In this document: positions 20,085-29,655 of the stretch, one piece after another
Layout of the letters: every line of letters begins with the position of its first letter
Numbering within the stretch: the first letter of the stretch is position 1
Assembly: GCF_011683955.1 (NCBI RefSeq)
Contig: NZ_JAAQPI010000016.1
Location: 123,780-187,779 of the forward strand
Direction of reading: 5' to 3'
Length of the DNA stretch: 64,000 bases
Source: Pseudomaricurvus alkylphenolicus
GTDB lineage: Bacteria > Pseudomonadota > Gammaproteobacteria > Pseudomonadales > Cellvibrionaceae
Translations under genes and position numbers: made by a program
The notes under the pieces: generated by a model
Database searches by the model: none
Seen by the model: only the letters and a program-made list of their open reading frames with translations
Told to the model about the DNA's origin: nothing

Positions 20085-21443
20085 TTGAGCGTCTGCAACC
20101 AGGTCCAAGATCCCGAAGTCTACCTCAGCCAATGCAGAGCGACATTATCCGGCTCAGAGACCGCGAGCGCCTGTCTGAGTTTTGATTTCGCCCAATACTA
20201 TCTGCCGGATACCCCATCTATCAGGCTGATTGCACTGGTCGAGTATACTGCAGACCGCGTCTCCAGACTCTTATTGGCACGGTACTCTCCAGAGGTGGAA
20301 CATCAGTTCTGTGCCCAGGATTTCGATTTTGAAGAGCTGGCCCAAGGCCTGGCGCTGCCTTGTTTTGATCTGGATCGGGCATTACCACTGACGCCCATCC
20401 ATATCGCCAAGCCCTGGGGGCAGGAAATCTGGTTTACCGGCGTCGAAGAACGGGGGCAGTCCCTGATTGGGGACGGCAAGCATAGCATCCCGCTGCCATG
20501 GCTGTTGGCGCTATTGCCGCAACAGCTGAGCAACCGGCGCGAACGCGCCCTGAACCTGCTTAAGATTCTCGACCCTTTGCCGGAAGCGGTGTTTGGCGAT
20601 CTCTACTTCGAGCTGCATCAGGAGAAGCAGGAAGTCTATGTTGTCACCAGTGTGGACTCGACGGCCTGGCCTGAGGGAAGCGGCGGCATCCGGCTTGGGT
20701 TTGATAGCGAACGACTGGCTCAATACCCCGATCGGGATGCCTTTGTGTCAGCGTTTGGCACAGCGGTTAAGGACTATGAGGCCATCCGGCGCAATATCGA
20801 CAACCAGATTGACAGCTTTCGCCTGGAAGAGGGTATCGGCCTGAGAGAACCGGTCTCCGCCGAGCAACAGAAGGTCTGGCTCAATCGCATAGATTCCCGG
20901 CTTCGCCGGCAAGAAGAACAGGCGCGCCAGGCCATGGATGACTTCAAGGCAACTCTGCCGCTCCGCGTTGGCGATGTGGTGAAGGTGCCCTGTTTTACAC
21001 CTCATTCCCTGCTGCACGGTGTTAGAACGATTGAGTTCCAGACACCGGTCTACGAGCGTCAGATCGTGTCTTTCGCACAAAAAGTGTTGACCCAGGATCA
21101 CTGGGACACCGACAGCGCACTGGCCTGCATGAACCTCGTCCCCTCCACACCAGAACCTCTGCCGGTTGTGCACTGCGAGGCAGGAGTTAGCGTACAGGAA
21201 GTCGTTAGATTTTCTGATTTTCTGGTCAGACGCATCACTCTGCAGCCCGGAGCTCACTATCAACTGCCATCAGCCCCGGGGTACCTGCTGGCAATAGGTC
21301 TGATCGGCACAACGGTTGTGTGTGATACAGAACTTGGAGGCGAAATGGCCGCACTGATCGGTGCAGATTTAACCTCGGTACAGCTTCAAAACAGCGGCGA
21401 TGAAGAATCCATAATCTTGATATCCAATCCGGTGGAGTCCTAA
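20085..21443 (+). CDS. Phosphomannose-isomerase-like cupin protein, function unknown
   Basis: 452 residues from a TTG start (20085) with AGGGAG upstream. The fold reads as class I mannose-6-phosphate isomerase-like: IAKPWGQEIWFTGV, then DLYFELHQEKQEVYVV where family members have metal-binding His and Glu, and later VPCFTPHSLLHG, similar to the conserved GTPHAI region. But the classical QxHP motif is altered to ELHQEK, and residues 190-280 hold a long helical insert (DNQIDSFRLEEGIGL to RRQEEQARQAMDDFKA). An N-terminal 90-residue part is unfamiliar. It may therefore not be a sugar-phosphate isomerase. The GumN-type gene follows after 4 bp, so the two are likely co-transcribed. Confidence 0.7.
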   Translation: MSVCNQVQDPEVYLSQCRATLSGSETASACLSFDFAQYYLPDTPSIRLIALVEYTADRVSRLLLARYSPEVEHQFCAQDFDFEELAQGLALPCFDLDRALPLTPIHIAKPWGQEIWFTGVEERGQSLIGDGKHSIPLPWLLALLPQQLSNRRERALNLLKILDPLPEAVFGDLYFELHQEKQEVYVVTSVDSTAWPEGSGGIRLGFDSERLAQYPDRDAFVSAFGTAVKDYEAIRRNIDNQIDSFRLEEGIGLREPVSAEQQKVWLNRIDSRLRRQEEQARQAMDDFKATLPLRVGDVVKVPCFTPHSLLHGVRTIEFQTPVYERQIVSFAQKVLTQDHWDTDSALACMNLVPSTPEPLPVVHCEAGVSVQEVVRFSDFLVRRITLQPGAHYQLPSAPGYLLAIGLIGTTVVCDTELGGEMAALIGADLTSVQLQNSGDEESIILISNPVES

Positions 21444-21447
21444 GACC

Positions 21448-22341
21448 ATGAGAAACAGTCTGCGCCAGTTGCAAGTGTTGTTCCTGGCTCTCATCTTTTG
21501 CCTTTCCTCCGCCTATGCAGCGCCCAGTCTTTGGCAGGTGGACGCCGTGGAAGGGAAAGGGCGGGCCTATCTGTTTGGATCCATACACTTTGGCCACCAG
21601 GATATCTATCCTCTGTCTGATACCGTCATGCGAGCCTTCCGGCGCAGCCGGGAACTGATGGTGGAAATTGACCTCAATCGCGTTGACCCGGGCGAGGCCA
21701 GCCGCATTCTGATGGAGTATGGCCGCTATCCGATCGGCGTGACCCTCGAAGAACACCTGCCAACGGCCAAATGGCAGCAGCTACAGCAAGTCTCGCAGCA
21801 ATTGGGAATTCCGACCAACAACCTGCAGCGATTAAAACCCTGGCTGGTTGCGATTCAGCTGGCTGCCGCTCAGGTACGCCAGAGCGGCTTCGGTGAAGAA
21901 TACGGTATCGATCGCTATTTCGTGCGGCTGGCCAAAGTCAGCCAACCCGCCAAACCCATTCTGCAGCTGGAGAGCTTCAGTGACCAGATGAGCCTGTTTG
22001 ATGATCTTGACCACGACTCGCAACTGGATTTTCTCTCTCAAACACTGACAGACTTTGAACAGGGCAGTGGTTATCTGGAAAACATCATCAATGCCTGGCG
22101 GGCAGGGGATGAGACATCATTGGATCAGGCGATCAAAGGCGCCTTTGATGGAGATTTGGAGCACGAGCTCTACCAACGCTTATTTGGCGAGCGTAATCGG
22201 CGCATGTTTTCCAGTCTGCAAGCGGAAATCGATGCCGGTACGGTCGTGTTTATGGTGGTGGGTGCCGGCCACATTGTCGGCGATGACGGCATTCGGGCCC
22301 TGCTGCAGAATGCAGGATACCGGGTAAAGCGGCTTCAATAG
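21448..22341 (+). CDS. TraB/GumN-family protein
   Basis: 297 residues with a signal peptide (VLFLALIFCLSSAYA), so periplasmic or exported. Family landmarks are the start YLFGSIHFGHQDIYPL, the middle segment LQRLKPWLVAIQLA, the EEYGIDRYF motif and the C-terminal FMVVGAGHIVGDDG. The family is related to TIKI-type metalloproteases and contains conserved His/Glu residues, but its bacterial role is not settled. It begins 4 bp after the cupin gene and probably belongs to the same transcript. Confidence 0.85.
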   Translation: MRNSLRQLQVLFLALIFCLSSAYAAPSLWQVDAVEGKGRAYLFGSIHFGHQDIYPLSDTVMRAFRRSRELMVEIDLNRVDPGEASRILMEYGRYPIGVTLEEHLPTAKWQQLQQVSQQLGIPTNNLQRLKPWLVAIQLAAAQVRQSGFGEEYGIDRYFVRLAKVSQPAKPILQLESFSDQMSLFDDLDHDSQLDFLSQTLTDFEQGSGYLENIINAWRAGDETSLDQAIKGAFDGDLEHELYQRLFGERNRRMFSSLQAEIDAGTVVFMVVGAGHIVGDDGIRALLQNAGYRVKRLQ

Positions 22342-22547
22342 GACAATTAATACACAAATCATAAAATATTCACCGCCTTATGCCACAACCGGAGTTGAAC
22401 CGGGGTTGTGAGTGTGGCAAAATCAGCACCCCTTGAAACGACGACCCTTTGGGAAGAACCAATATTCCCTAAAAAAACAAAGGGTTGCGTTGGTAAGCTA
22501 AAGAGGAAACTCACGTTTTACCCGGCTTATCGACAAAGACAAGATTT

Positions 22548-22632
22548 GCGGACGTGGCGGAATTGGTAGACGCGCTAGATTTAGGTTCTAGTATCGCAAG
22601 GTGTGAGAGTTCAAGTCTCTCCGTCCGCACCA
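22548..22632 (+). tRNA. tRNA-Leu (anticodon UAG)
   Basis: An 85-base class II tRNA. The acceptor arms GCGGACG and CGTCCGC pair fully, discriminator A and an encoded CCA follow. The anticodon arm CTAGA-TTTAGGT-TCTAG carries TAG. The long variable arm TATCGCAAGGTGTG is typical of leucine tRNAs. A weak promoter, TTGAAC-17-CAAAAT (22395-22423), lies upstream. Trigger factor begins 87 bp after it. Confidence 0.97.
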
Positions 22633-22718
22633 TTTAACTAACCGGCGGCACCGGCCTGGTGACCGCAGCCATCAAACACTTTGATACACAGGTATTGACC
22701 TGATTCACGAGGAACACC

Positions 22719-24038
22719 ATGCAGGTTTCAATCGAGACAACCGAAGGTCTGGAACGCGTTATGACCGTCGGCATCCCCGCCGAGCAAGTAGACACTGAAG
22801 TAACCAAGCGCCTGCAGGAAGCGGCCAAGACCGTGCGTCTGAACGGTTTCCGCAAGGGCAAGGTTCCTCTGAAAGTGGTCAAGCAGCGCTTTGGTGCCGG
22901 TGTTCGTCAGGAAGTATTGGGCGAAGTCATGAGCCGCTCCTTCTACGAAGCCGTTGAAAAGGAAGACGTTAAACCTGCCGGCCAGCCCGCCATTGAGCCC
23001 AAAGAAATGGGCGAAGGCAAGGATGTGGAATTTACTGCCACGTTCGAGGTGTACCCCGAAATCGCTCTGGGCGATACCGCCAGCTTCGAAATCGAAAAGC
23101 TGAACGCTGAAGTCCAGGACGGCGATATTGAAAACATGATCGAAGTCCTGCGCAAGCAGCAGGCCAGCTGGAAAGAAGTTGAGCGCGCTGCTGCCAACGA
23201 AGACCAGGTCAACATCGATTACACCGGCACCAAAGACGGCGAAGAGTTCGAAGGCGGCAAGGCTGAGGGCCAGAATCTGGTACTGGGCTCCGGCTCCATG
23301 ATCCCCGGCTTTGAAGACGGCATCGTCGGCCTCAGCGCCGGCGAGGAAAAGACCCTGGCTCTGAGCTTCCCTGAAGACTACCACGCCGAGGAGCTGAAAG
23401 GCGCCGCGGTTGAGTTCGTCGTTAAAGTGAACACCATCTCCGAGCAGGAGCTGCCTGAACTGGACGAAGAATTCTTCAAGAAATACGGCGTGGAAGAGGG
23501 CGGTGAGGAGCAGTTCCGCACAGACGTTCGCAAGAACATGGAGCGCGAGCTCAAAAACGCCGCCAAGACCAAGGTCAAGAACCAGGTCATGGACAAGCTG
23601 ATTGAAGCCCACGAAGTTGAGCTGCCCAAATCCCTGATTGCCGGCGAGATTGACGCTCTGCGCGGCCAGATGATGCAGCAATTCGGTGGTGCTCAGCCCA
23701 ACATGGATCTCAAGTCACTGCTGCCGGACGACATGTTCAAAGAGCAGGCCGAGCGCCGCGTTGCCCTGGGTCTGATCGTCGGTGAAGTGGTTAAGAGTGC
23801 CGAGATCAAGGCCGACGGCGACCGCGTCCGTGAGATGATCGAAGAAATGGCCTCCACTTACCAGGAGCCGGAAGAGGTAGTCAACTACTACTACAGCAAC
23901 CAGCAGTTGCTGGCCAGCGTTGAGTCCGCGGTGCTGGAAGACCAGGTGGTCGAACACATTCTGGACAACGCCAAGGTCACCGAAGTCGACAGTACTTACG
24001 ACGAAGTGATCAAGCCCGCCGAGCAAAACGCTGAGTAA
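22719..24038 (+). CDS. tig: Trigger factor
   Basis: 439-residue ribosome-bound chaperone and peptidyl-prolyl isomerase. The N-terminal ribosome-docking signature NGFRKGKVPLKVV is present at about residues 43-55, followed by the FKBP-type domain (about 160-245; VNIDYTGTKDGEEFEGGKAEG) and the helical C-terminal arms. Length and order match E. coli Tig (432). The ATG at 22719 has an AGGAA site. It heads the tig-clpP-clpX-lon-hupB-ppiD block, conserved in gammaproteobacteria. Confidence 0.98.
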   Translation: MQVSIETTEGLERVMTVGIPAEQVDTEVTKRLQEAAKTVRLNGFRKGKVPLKVVKQRFGAGVRQEVLGEVMSRSFYEAVEKEDVKPAGQPAIEPKEMGEGKDVEFTATFEVYPEIALGDTASFEIEKLNAEVQDGDIENMIEVLRKQQASWKEVERAAANEDQVNIDYTGTKDGEEFEGGKAEGQNLVLGSGSMIPGFEDGIVGLSAGEEKTLALSFPEDYHAEELKGAAVEFVVKVNTISEQELPELDEEFFKKYGVEEGGEEQFRTDVRKNMERELKNAAKTKVKNQVMDKLIEAHEVELPKSLIAGEIDALRGQMMQQFGGAQPNMDLKSLLPDDMFKEQAERRVALGLIVGEVVKSAEIKADGDRVREMIEEMASTYQEPEEVVNYYYSNQQLLASVESAVLEDQVVEHILDNAKVTEVDSTYDEVIKPAEQNAE

Positions 24039-24051
24039 GAAATAGTCAAAC

Positions 24052-24079
24052 TTGCCGCAAAACACTCGTTTCGCGGCAA
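24052..24079 (+). terminator. Hairpin after tig
   Basis: TTGCCGC/GCGGCAA with an inner AAAC/GTTT forms an 11-pair stem with one mismatch 14 bases after the tig stop. No T-run follows, so termination is likely partial or factor-dependent. Confidence 0.5.
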
Positions 24080-24257
24080 TCCCTCCTCGATTTACCGCTT
24101 CAGGCTGGAATATCTTTCCAGCAACGTTTAAGCTCAGTTCCAAGTCTATTCTGTGACGGCCTCAGGTACCTTAAGCCAACCCAACTGCAGCACTCTCCTC
24201 AGTTCGCCCATCACGGAATAGTTCGATGCATTTGTCGACAAGGATTAAGTAAAACGC

Positions 24258-24896
24258 ATGGCAACACTAGACTTCACTTCGCAGGCGTCCGTTATTCAGA
24301 ATTCAGGACTCGTTCCCATGGTGATCGAGCAAACGGCCCGCGGAGAACGTTCTTTTGACATATACTCCCGCTTGCTGAAAGAACGGGTCATTTTCATGGT
24401 AGGCCAGGTTGAAGACCATATGGCCAATCTGGTGGTCGCTCAGCTTCTGTTCCTGGAAGCCGAAAACCCGGATAAAGACATTCACCTCTATATCAATTCC
24501 CCCGGTGGCTCCGTCACGGCAGGCATGTCCATTTATGACACCATGCAGTTCATCAAACCTGACGTGAGCACTATGTGTATCGGCCAGGCCTGCAGCATGG
24601 GTGCCTTTCTGCTTACCGCCGGTGCCAAAGGCAAGCGTTACTGTCTGCCCAATGCCCGCACTATGATCCACCAGCCCAGCGGTGGTGCCCAGGGCCAGGC
24701 CAGCGATATTCATATCCACGCCCAGGAAATCCTCAAGACCCGCCAGCGCCTCAACGAGATTATGGCCCTGCATACCGGTAAAGATGTCGCCCAAATTGCC
24801 GAAGACACGGAAAGGGATAATTTCATGAGCGCCCACGAGTCCGTCGAATACGGGCTGGTCGATGCCGTCCTTGAGCATCGCGTCCCAGGCGAGTAA
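24258..24896 (+). CDS. clpP: ATP-dependent Clp protease proteolytic subunit
   Basis: 212-residue serine peptidase that forms the 14-mer ClpP barrel. The catalytic triad is readable as Ser113 ([11 protein letters not shown]), His138 (TMIHQPSGG) and Asp187 (TERDNFM). [18 protein letters not shown] matches the family core. The N-terminal propeptide is short. It is paired with clpX 180 bp downstream. The ribosome site AAGGA lies about 14 bases from the ATG, which is rather far. Confidence 0.98.
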   Translation: MATLDFTSQASVIQNSGLVPMVIEQTARGERSFDIYSRLLKERVIFMVGQVEDHMANLVVAQLLFLEAENPDKDIHLYINSPGGSVTAGMSIYDTMQFIKPDVSTMCIGQACSMGAFLLTAGAKGKRYCLPNARTMIHQPSGGAQGQASDIHIHAQEILKTRQRLNEIMALHTGKDVAQIAEDTERDNFMSAHESVEYGLVDAVLEHRVPGE

Positions 24897-25075
24897 TTTA
24901 TACCCGGGCTAGTAATTTACAGATAACATAGCGGGCTGCCCCTTTTTCAGCACACAAAGCCTTGAAAAACCGCCTTGCAGCACGCATTGTTAGTGGGATG
25001 GGCCAGAATGCCAGACGCCGTTGAGCCTCAGGCGCCCTGATCCGCTAGAGCCAGATAGAGAATTGGAGAGGCTTA

Positions 25076-26395
25076 ATGACCGACCACACCACCGACGGCG
25101 GGGACGACAACGGCAAGCTGCTGTACTGCTCCTTCTGTGGCAAGAGCCAACATGAAGTGCGCAAACTCATTGCCGGCCCCTCGGTATTTATATGCGACGA
25201 ATGTGTGGACCTGTGCAACGATATCATTCGCGAAGAAATCCAGGAAAGCGCCTCCGAAGGCAGCAGCGACCGCCTGCCTACGCCTCAGGAAATTGCCGAA
25301 ATCCTCGATGACTATGTCATTGGCCAGAAACGCGCCAAGAAGGTGCTGGCCGTGGCCGTATATAACCACTACAAGCGTCTGCGCGTAGGGGAGAAGAAAA
25401 AGGACAAAGAAGACGTCGAGCTGGGCAAGAGTAACATTTTGATGGTAGGCCCCACCGGTAGCGGCAAGACGCTGCTGGCAGAGACCCTGGCTCGCCTGCT
25501 GAACGTTCCTTTCACCATCGCCGACGCCACCACCCTGACCGAAGCCGGTTATGTGGGGGAAGACGTCGAAAACATCATTCAGAAGCTGCTGCAGAAGTGC
25601 GATTACGATGTAGAGAAAGCCCAACAGGGTATTGTCTACATTGATGAAATCGACAAGATCTCGCGCAAGTCCGATAACCCCTCCATCACCCGTGATGTCT
25701 CCGGAGAGGGTGTACAACAGGCACTGCTGAAGCTGATTGAGGGCACTGTAGCCTCAGTACCCCCGCAGGGTGGACGTAAGCATCCTCAGCAGGAATTCCT
25801 GCAGGTGGACACCTCCAATATCCTGTTTATTTGCGGCGGCGCCTTTGCAGGCCTCGACAAAGTCATCCGTGACCGTTCAGAGAAGGGTGGTATCGGCTTT
25901 AACGCTGAGGTCAAGAGCAAGGACGACAGCAAGGATGTGGGCGAAACCTTCAGAGAGCTGGAGCCTGAAGATCTGGTGCGTTACGGTCTTATTCCGGAAT
26001 TTGTCGGCCGTTTGCCCGTGATCGCCACTCTCGAAGAGCTTGATCTTGCAGCCCTGGTGCAGATTCTCACGGAACCCAAAAACTCCCTCACCAAGCAGTA
26101 CGGCAAGCTGTTTGAAATGGAAGGGGTGGATGTAGACTTCCGTAAGGACGCCCTGGAGGCCGTAGCCCAAAAAGCCATGGACCGCAAGACCGGTGCCCGC
26201 GGTCTGCGCTCCATCATGGAATCCGTACTACTCGACACCATGTACAAGATCCCCTCCGAGGAAGGTGTCAGCAAGGTCGTTGTTGACGAATCCGTCATTA
26301 AGGGTGAATCCGAGCCGCTGCTGGTTTATGAGAGCACGGATGCGGGTAACGGCGACGCAGAGCTGGAGCCGCCCAAGGCTGCTCCCGAGGAGTGA
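25076..26395 (+). CDS. clpX: ATP-dependent Clp protease ATPase subunit ClpX
   Basis: 439-residue AAA+ unfoldase. The N-terminal C4 zinc finger ([17 protein letters not shown] ... [10 protein letters not shown]) binds adaptors and substrates; Walker A is GPTGSGKT (about residue 125), Walker [11 protein letters not shown], and the ClpP-docking IGF loop reads GGIGFNAEV. The C-terminal D2-small domain ends in a variable acidic tail. GGAGAGG stands before the ATG. An intrinsic terminator at 26453-26478 separates it from lon. Confidence 0.98.
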   Translation: MTDHTTDGGDDNGKLLYCSFCGKSQHEVRKLIAGPSVFICDECVDLCNDIIREEIQESASEGSSDRLPTPQEIAEILDDYVIGQKRAKKVLAVAVYNHYKRLRVGEKKKDKEDVELGKSNILMVGPTGSGKTLLAETLARLLNVPFTIADATTLTEAGYVGEDVENIIQKLLQKCDYDVEKAQQGIVYIDEIDKISRKSDNPSITRDVSGEGVQQALLKLIEGTVASVPPQGGRKHPQQEFLQVDTSNILFICGGAFAGLDKVIRDRSEKGGIGFNAEVKSKDDSKDVGETFRELEPEDLVRYGLIPEFVGRLPVIATLEELDLAALVQILTEPKNSLTKQYGKLFEMEGVDVDFRKDALEAVAQKAMDRKTGARGLRSIMESVLLDTMYKIPSEEGVSKVVVDESVIKGESEPLLVYESTDAGNGDAELEPPKAAPEE

Positions 26396-26452
26396 GTTAA
26401 GGGTTGTCATCAGCTGACCGCACTTTGCGCTATAAGCGCGAAAGCTGTACGA

Positions 26453-26478
26453 AAAGGGGCTTATAAGCCCCTTTTTTT
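26453..26478 (+). terminator. Intrinsic terminator of clpX
   Basis: AAAGGGGCTT and AAGCCCCTTT form a hairpin around TA, followed by a run of T residues. Confidence 0.92.
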
Positions 26479-26498
26479 ATGTTTTTATCCCCTCAAAA

Positions 26499-26525
26499 GT
26501 TGTATTTCCGGCCATCAGCCCCCAT
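26499..26525 (+). promoter_or_regulatory. Possible sigma-32 promoter of lon
   Basis: CCCCAT at 26520-26525 fits the sigma-32 -10 core. GTTGTA at 26499-26504, 15 bp upstream, matches only 4 of 6 bases of CTTGAA. lon is a known heat-shock gene in relatives, and the terminator just before supports an own promoter here. Confidence 0.4.
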
Positions 26526-26581
26526 TCTTTTAGCTAAACTGACACATGTCTTTACAGACGGGTCCCCGAAAGAGATTACCC

Positions 26582-29002
26582 ATGGAACAGAGCGACTTGG
26601 CTGATATGAACAGCACCGATTTACCCCTGCTGCCACTGCGAGATGTAGTGGTGTACCCCCACATGGTCATTCCCCTGTTCGTCGGCAGGCAGAAGTCCAT
26701 AGAGGCTCTGGAGCAGGCCATGGCAGCAGACAAGCAGGTTCTGCTGCTGGCCCAACGCAACGCATCCGACGACGATCCCGGCGCCGAAGATCTCTACGAG
26801 ATTGGGACGGTTGCCAGTGTCCTGCAGCTTCTGAAACTGCCGGACGGTACGGTTAAAGTTCTGGTGGAAGGTGGAGAGCGCGCCCGCGTCAATAACATCG
26901 TTGACGAAGAGAGCTATTTCCGTGCCGAAATCGACGTTCTGGAAAGTCAGGAGATTCCTGCCAACGAATCCGAGGCACTGCTGCGCTCGGCAATGGGCCA
27001 ATTCGAACAGTACGTCAACCTGAGCAAGAAAGTCCCGGCCGAGGTCATGACCTCGCTATCCGGCATTGACGAACCCGGGCGACTGGCCGACACCGTGGCC
27101 GCTCACATGAGCCTGGATCTCGAGCAGAAGCAGGAAATCCTGGAAATGTTCGATATCCGAGAACGCCTCGAACACCTGCTTGGTTTGATGGAAGCCGAAA
27201 TTGACCTGTTCCAGGTGGAAAAACGCATCCGCGGCCGCGTTAAGAAGCAGATGGAAAAAAGCCAGCGCGAGTATTATCTGAATGAGCAAATGAAGGCCAT
27301 CCAGAAAGAACTCGGCGAAATCGGCGATGAACCCAGCGAGATGGAAGAGCTGGAAAAGAAAATTGCCGATGCCAAGATGCCGGAAGAAGCCGAGAAGAAG
27401 ACCCGTGCCGAGCTGGGTAAGTTGAAGATGATGTCGCCCATGTCCGCCGAAGCCTCGGTGGTACGCGCTTATATCGACTGGATGGTGAACGTTCCCTGGT
27501 CCAAACGCAGCAAAGTCCGACATGATCTGAAACGTGCCGAAAAAGTCCTGGAAGCCGATCACTATGGCCTTGAGGAAGTTAAGGAACGTATTCTCGAATA
27601 CCTGGCCGTGCAGAAACGTGTCAAGAAAATCAAAGGCCCTGTGCTCTGCCTGGTAGGACCACCCGGTGTAGGTAAGACCTCGCTGGGCGAATCGATTGCC
27701 CGTGCCACCAATCGCAAATTTATCCGTATGGCCTTGGGTGGCGTTCGGGATGAAGCTGAAATTCGCGGCCACCGCCGTACCTACATCGGTTCTCTGCCCG
27801 GCAAACTGATCCAGAAAATGGCCAAGGCCGGCGTTAAGAATCCACTGTTCCTGCTCGACGAAATCGACAAGATGGGTATGGATAACCGCGGTGATCCCGC
27901 CTCAGCGCTGCTGGAGGTTTTGGATCCGGAGCAAAACAATACGTTCAACGATCACTACCTGGAAGTTGATTACGATCTGTCTGATGTGATGTTTATTTGC
28001 ACATCCAATTCCATGAACATCCCCGGTCCCCTGTTGGATCGTATGGAAGTTATCCGTATTCCCGGGTATACCGAGGATGAAAAGGTCAACATTGCACAGC
28101 GCTACCTGATTCCCAAGCAAATGAAAAACAACGGGCTGAAAAGTGGCGAGCTGAGTGTCGACGAACAAGCCATTCGCGACGTGATCCGTTACTACACCCG
28201 TGAAGCCGGCGTTCGAGGCCTCGACCGAGAAGTGGCCAAGCTTTGTCGCAAGGTGGTTACCCGCCACGTAAAAGACAAGTCTGTGCAAGAGGACGTGGTT
28301 GGCGCCGAAATGCTGGAGGACTTCCTCGGTGTCAGGAAGTTTGACTACGGTGTGGCAGAAGAAGAAAACCAGGTTGGCCAGGTTACCGGTCTGGCCTGGA
28401 CACAGGTCGGCGGCGAATTGCTCACCATCGAATCCTCAGCCGTTAAAGGCAAGGGCAGGGTGGTCAAGACAGGTTCTCTCGGCGACGTGATGCAGGAGTC
28501 CATCCAGGCCGCTATGACGGTGGTGCGCTCGCGTGCGCAGGTGCTCGGTGTCGCCCCCGACTTTACCGACAAGAACGATCTGCATATTCACGTTCCGGAA
28601 GGCGCCACACCCAAAGATGGACCCAGTGCCGGTATCGCCATGTGTACCGCACTGGTATCAGTTCTTACGGACATCCCTGTCAAGGCCGATGTGGCCATGA
28701 CCGGTGAGATTACCCTGCGGGGCGAAGTACTCAAGATCGGCGGGCTCAAAGAAAAACTGTTGGCGGCGCATCGCGGTGGCATCAAGACCGTTTTGATTCC
28801 GATTGATAACGAGCGCGATCTGAAGGAAATACCCGATAATATCAAAGCCGACCTGACCATCATTCCGGTTAAATGGATCGACCAGGTATTGGAGGTAGCT
28901 TTACAGCACATGCCAAAGCCATTTACCGATGAAGAATATGAGGCATTGGAAGCCGCTGCACAGGATGACAAGCCGTCAAAGGCTCGCATCAGCACCCACT
29001 GA
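26582..29002 (+). CDS. lon: ATP-dependent protease Lon
   Basis: 806-residue AAA+ serine protease degrading misfolded and regulatory proteins. The N-domain begins [20 protein letters not shown]; Walker [10 protein letters not shown] is at about residue 355, Walker [10 protein letters not shown], and the proteolytic serine lies in [12 protein letters not shown] with a Lys in the following [10 protein letters not shown] region. I prefer the ATG at 26582; an in-frame ATG at 26546 adds 12 basic residues and lacks a ribosome site. It follows the clpX terminator and may have its own heat-shock promoter. Confidence 0.97.
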   Translation: MEQSDLADMNSTDLPLLPLRDVVVYPHMVIPLFVGRQKSIEALEQAMAADKQVLLLAQRNASDDDPGAEDLYEIGTVASVLQLLKLPDGTVKVLVEGGERARVNNIVDEESYFRAEIDVLESQEIPANESEALLRSAMGQFEQYVNLSKKVPAEVMTSLSGIDEPGRLADTVAAHMSLDLEQKQEILEMFDIRERLEHLLGLMEAEIDLFQVEKRIRGRVKKQMEKSQREYYLNEQMKAIQKELGEIGDEPSEMEELEKKIADAKMPEEAEKKTRAELGKLKMMSPMSAEASVVRAYIDWMVNVPWSKRSKVRHDLKRAEKVLEADHYGLEEVKERILEYLAVQKRVKKIKGPVLCLVGPPGVGKTSLGESIARATNRKFIRMALGGVRDEAEIRGHRRTYIGSLPGKLIQKMAKAGVKNPLFLLDEIDKMGMDNRGDPASALLEVLDPEQNNTFNDHYLEVDYDLSDVMFICTSNSMNIPGPLLDRMEVIRIPGYTEDEKVNIAQRYLIPKQMKNNGLKSGELSVDEQAIRDVIRYYTREAGVRGLDREVAKLCRKVVTRHVKDKSVQEDVVGAEMLEDFLGVRKFDYGVAEEENQVGQVTGLAWTQVGGELLTIESSAVKGKGRVVKTGSLGDVMQESIQAAMTVVRSRAQVLGVAPDFTDKNDLHIHVPEGATPKDGPSAGIAMCTALVSVLTDIPVKADVAMTGEITLRGEVLKIGGLKEKLLAAHRGGIKTVLIPIDNERDLKEIPDNIKADLTIIPVKWIDQVLEVALQHMPKPFTDEEYEALEAAAQDDKPSKARISTH

Positions 29003-29012
29003 AGGAACAATC

Positions 29013-29050
29013 TCGACCCCGCGCCAAGCCACGGCTGGCGCGGAAATCGA
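29013..29050 (+). terminator. Long hairpin after lon
   Basis: CCGCGCCA (29019-29026) pairs with TGGCGCGG (29036-29043); outer TCGA/TCGA arms extend the stem. There is no T-run. Confidence 0.5.
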
Positions 29051-29110
29051 GCGTATTGGACGCAATCTGAGCACTTGTACGCAAAGGCGGTTTTTTCTCC
29101 CAATATCGCC

Positions 29111-29139
29111 TTGACCCGCCTGATGGCAGTTGGTATAAA
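29111..29139 (+). promoter_or_regulatory. Sigma-70 promoter of hupB
   Basis: TTGACC (29111-29116), a 17-bp spacer and TATAAA (29134-29139) make a near-consensus promoter. The leader to the hupB GTG is about 105 bases. Confidence 0.75.
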
Positions 29140-29251
29140 TCCTCCTTCCTTGCATTTAGCAGGCTTGGGGGCGAGCAAAGGGGATTGCATCCTTCCTACC
29201 TTCTTTCCCGTATTTTTTGATATTTAAGCAATTTATAACAAGGGGTTTAGT

Positions 29252-29524
29252 GTGAATAAATCTGAACTGATTGAAGCGGTAGCCGCGTCTGCTGATATTC
29301 CAAAAGCTGCAGCCGGTCGTGCCGTTGACGCTATGGTTGAGGCCATTACAGGAGCGTTAAAGGCCGATGATCAAGTTGTACTGGTCGGTTTTGGTACTTT
29401 CTCTGTCAAAGACCGTGCTGCGCGCACTGGTCGTAATCCGCAGACTGGCGAGCCCATCGAAATCGCCGCTGCCAAGATCCCCAGCTTCAAAGCCGGTAAG
29501 GCTCTGAAAGACGCCGTTAACTAA
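29252..29524 (+). CDS. hupB: DNA-binding protein HU-beta
   Basis: 90-residue nucleoid protein, the usual HU length. [11 protein letters not shown] and the DNA-binding beta-arm [25 protein letters not shown] are standard, ending in [12 protein letters not shown]. It bends DNA without sequence preference. The start is a GTG with AAGGGG upstream. Its position between lon and ppiD is the classical one. Intrinsic terminator at 29585-29612. Confidence 0.97.
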   Translation: MNKSELIEAVAASADIPKAAAGRAVDAMVEAITGALKADDQVVLVGFGTFSVKDRAARTGRNPQTGEPIEIAAAKIPSFKAGKALKDAVN

Positions 29525-29584
29525 GTCGTTAGCACGCTGGCGCACAAGCGAGAGCTTTAAGCCTCTGCGCTTGTAGAGAATTTG

Positions 29585-29612
29585 AAAGGCGCATCCAGGA
29601 TGCGCCTTTTTT
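29585..29612 (+). terminator. Intrinsic terminator of hupB
   Basis: AAAGGCGCAT and ATGCGCCTTT flank a CCAGG loop, followed by T residues. Confidence 0.92.
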
Positions 29613-29655
29613 GTATTTGTATATTTTTTAGACAGTCTGATCTCCCGAGGTCCCC

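Noticed and set aside
22444..22485. Inverted repeat ACCCTTTG...CAAAGGGT before tRNA-Leu, considered as a terminator
   Set aside because: The A-run lies inside the loop region and no T-run follows on the plus strand; there is no minus-strand gene to end.
22728..23681. Long open frame antisense to tig
   Set aside because: Same reason: a low-complexity shadow of the trigger factor gene.
24960..24990. CTTGAA-like element before clpX, considered as a sigma-32 promoter
   Set aside because: No acceptable CCCCAT-type -10 at 13-17 bp.
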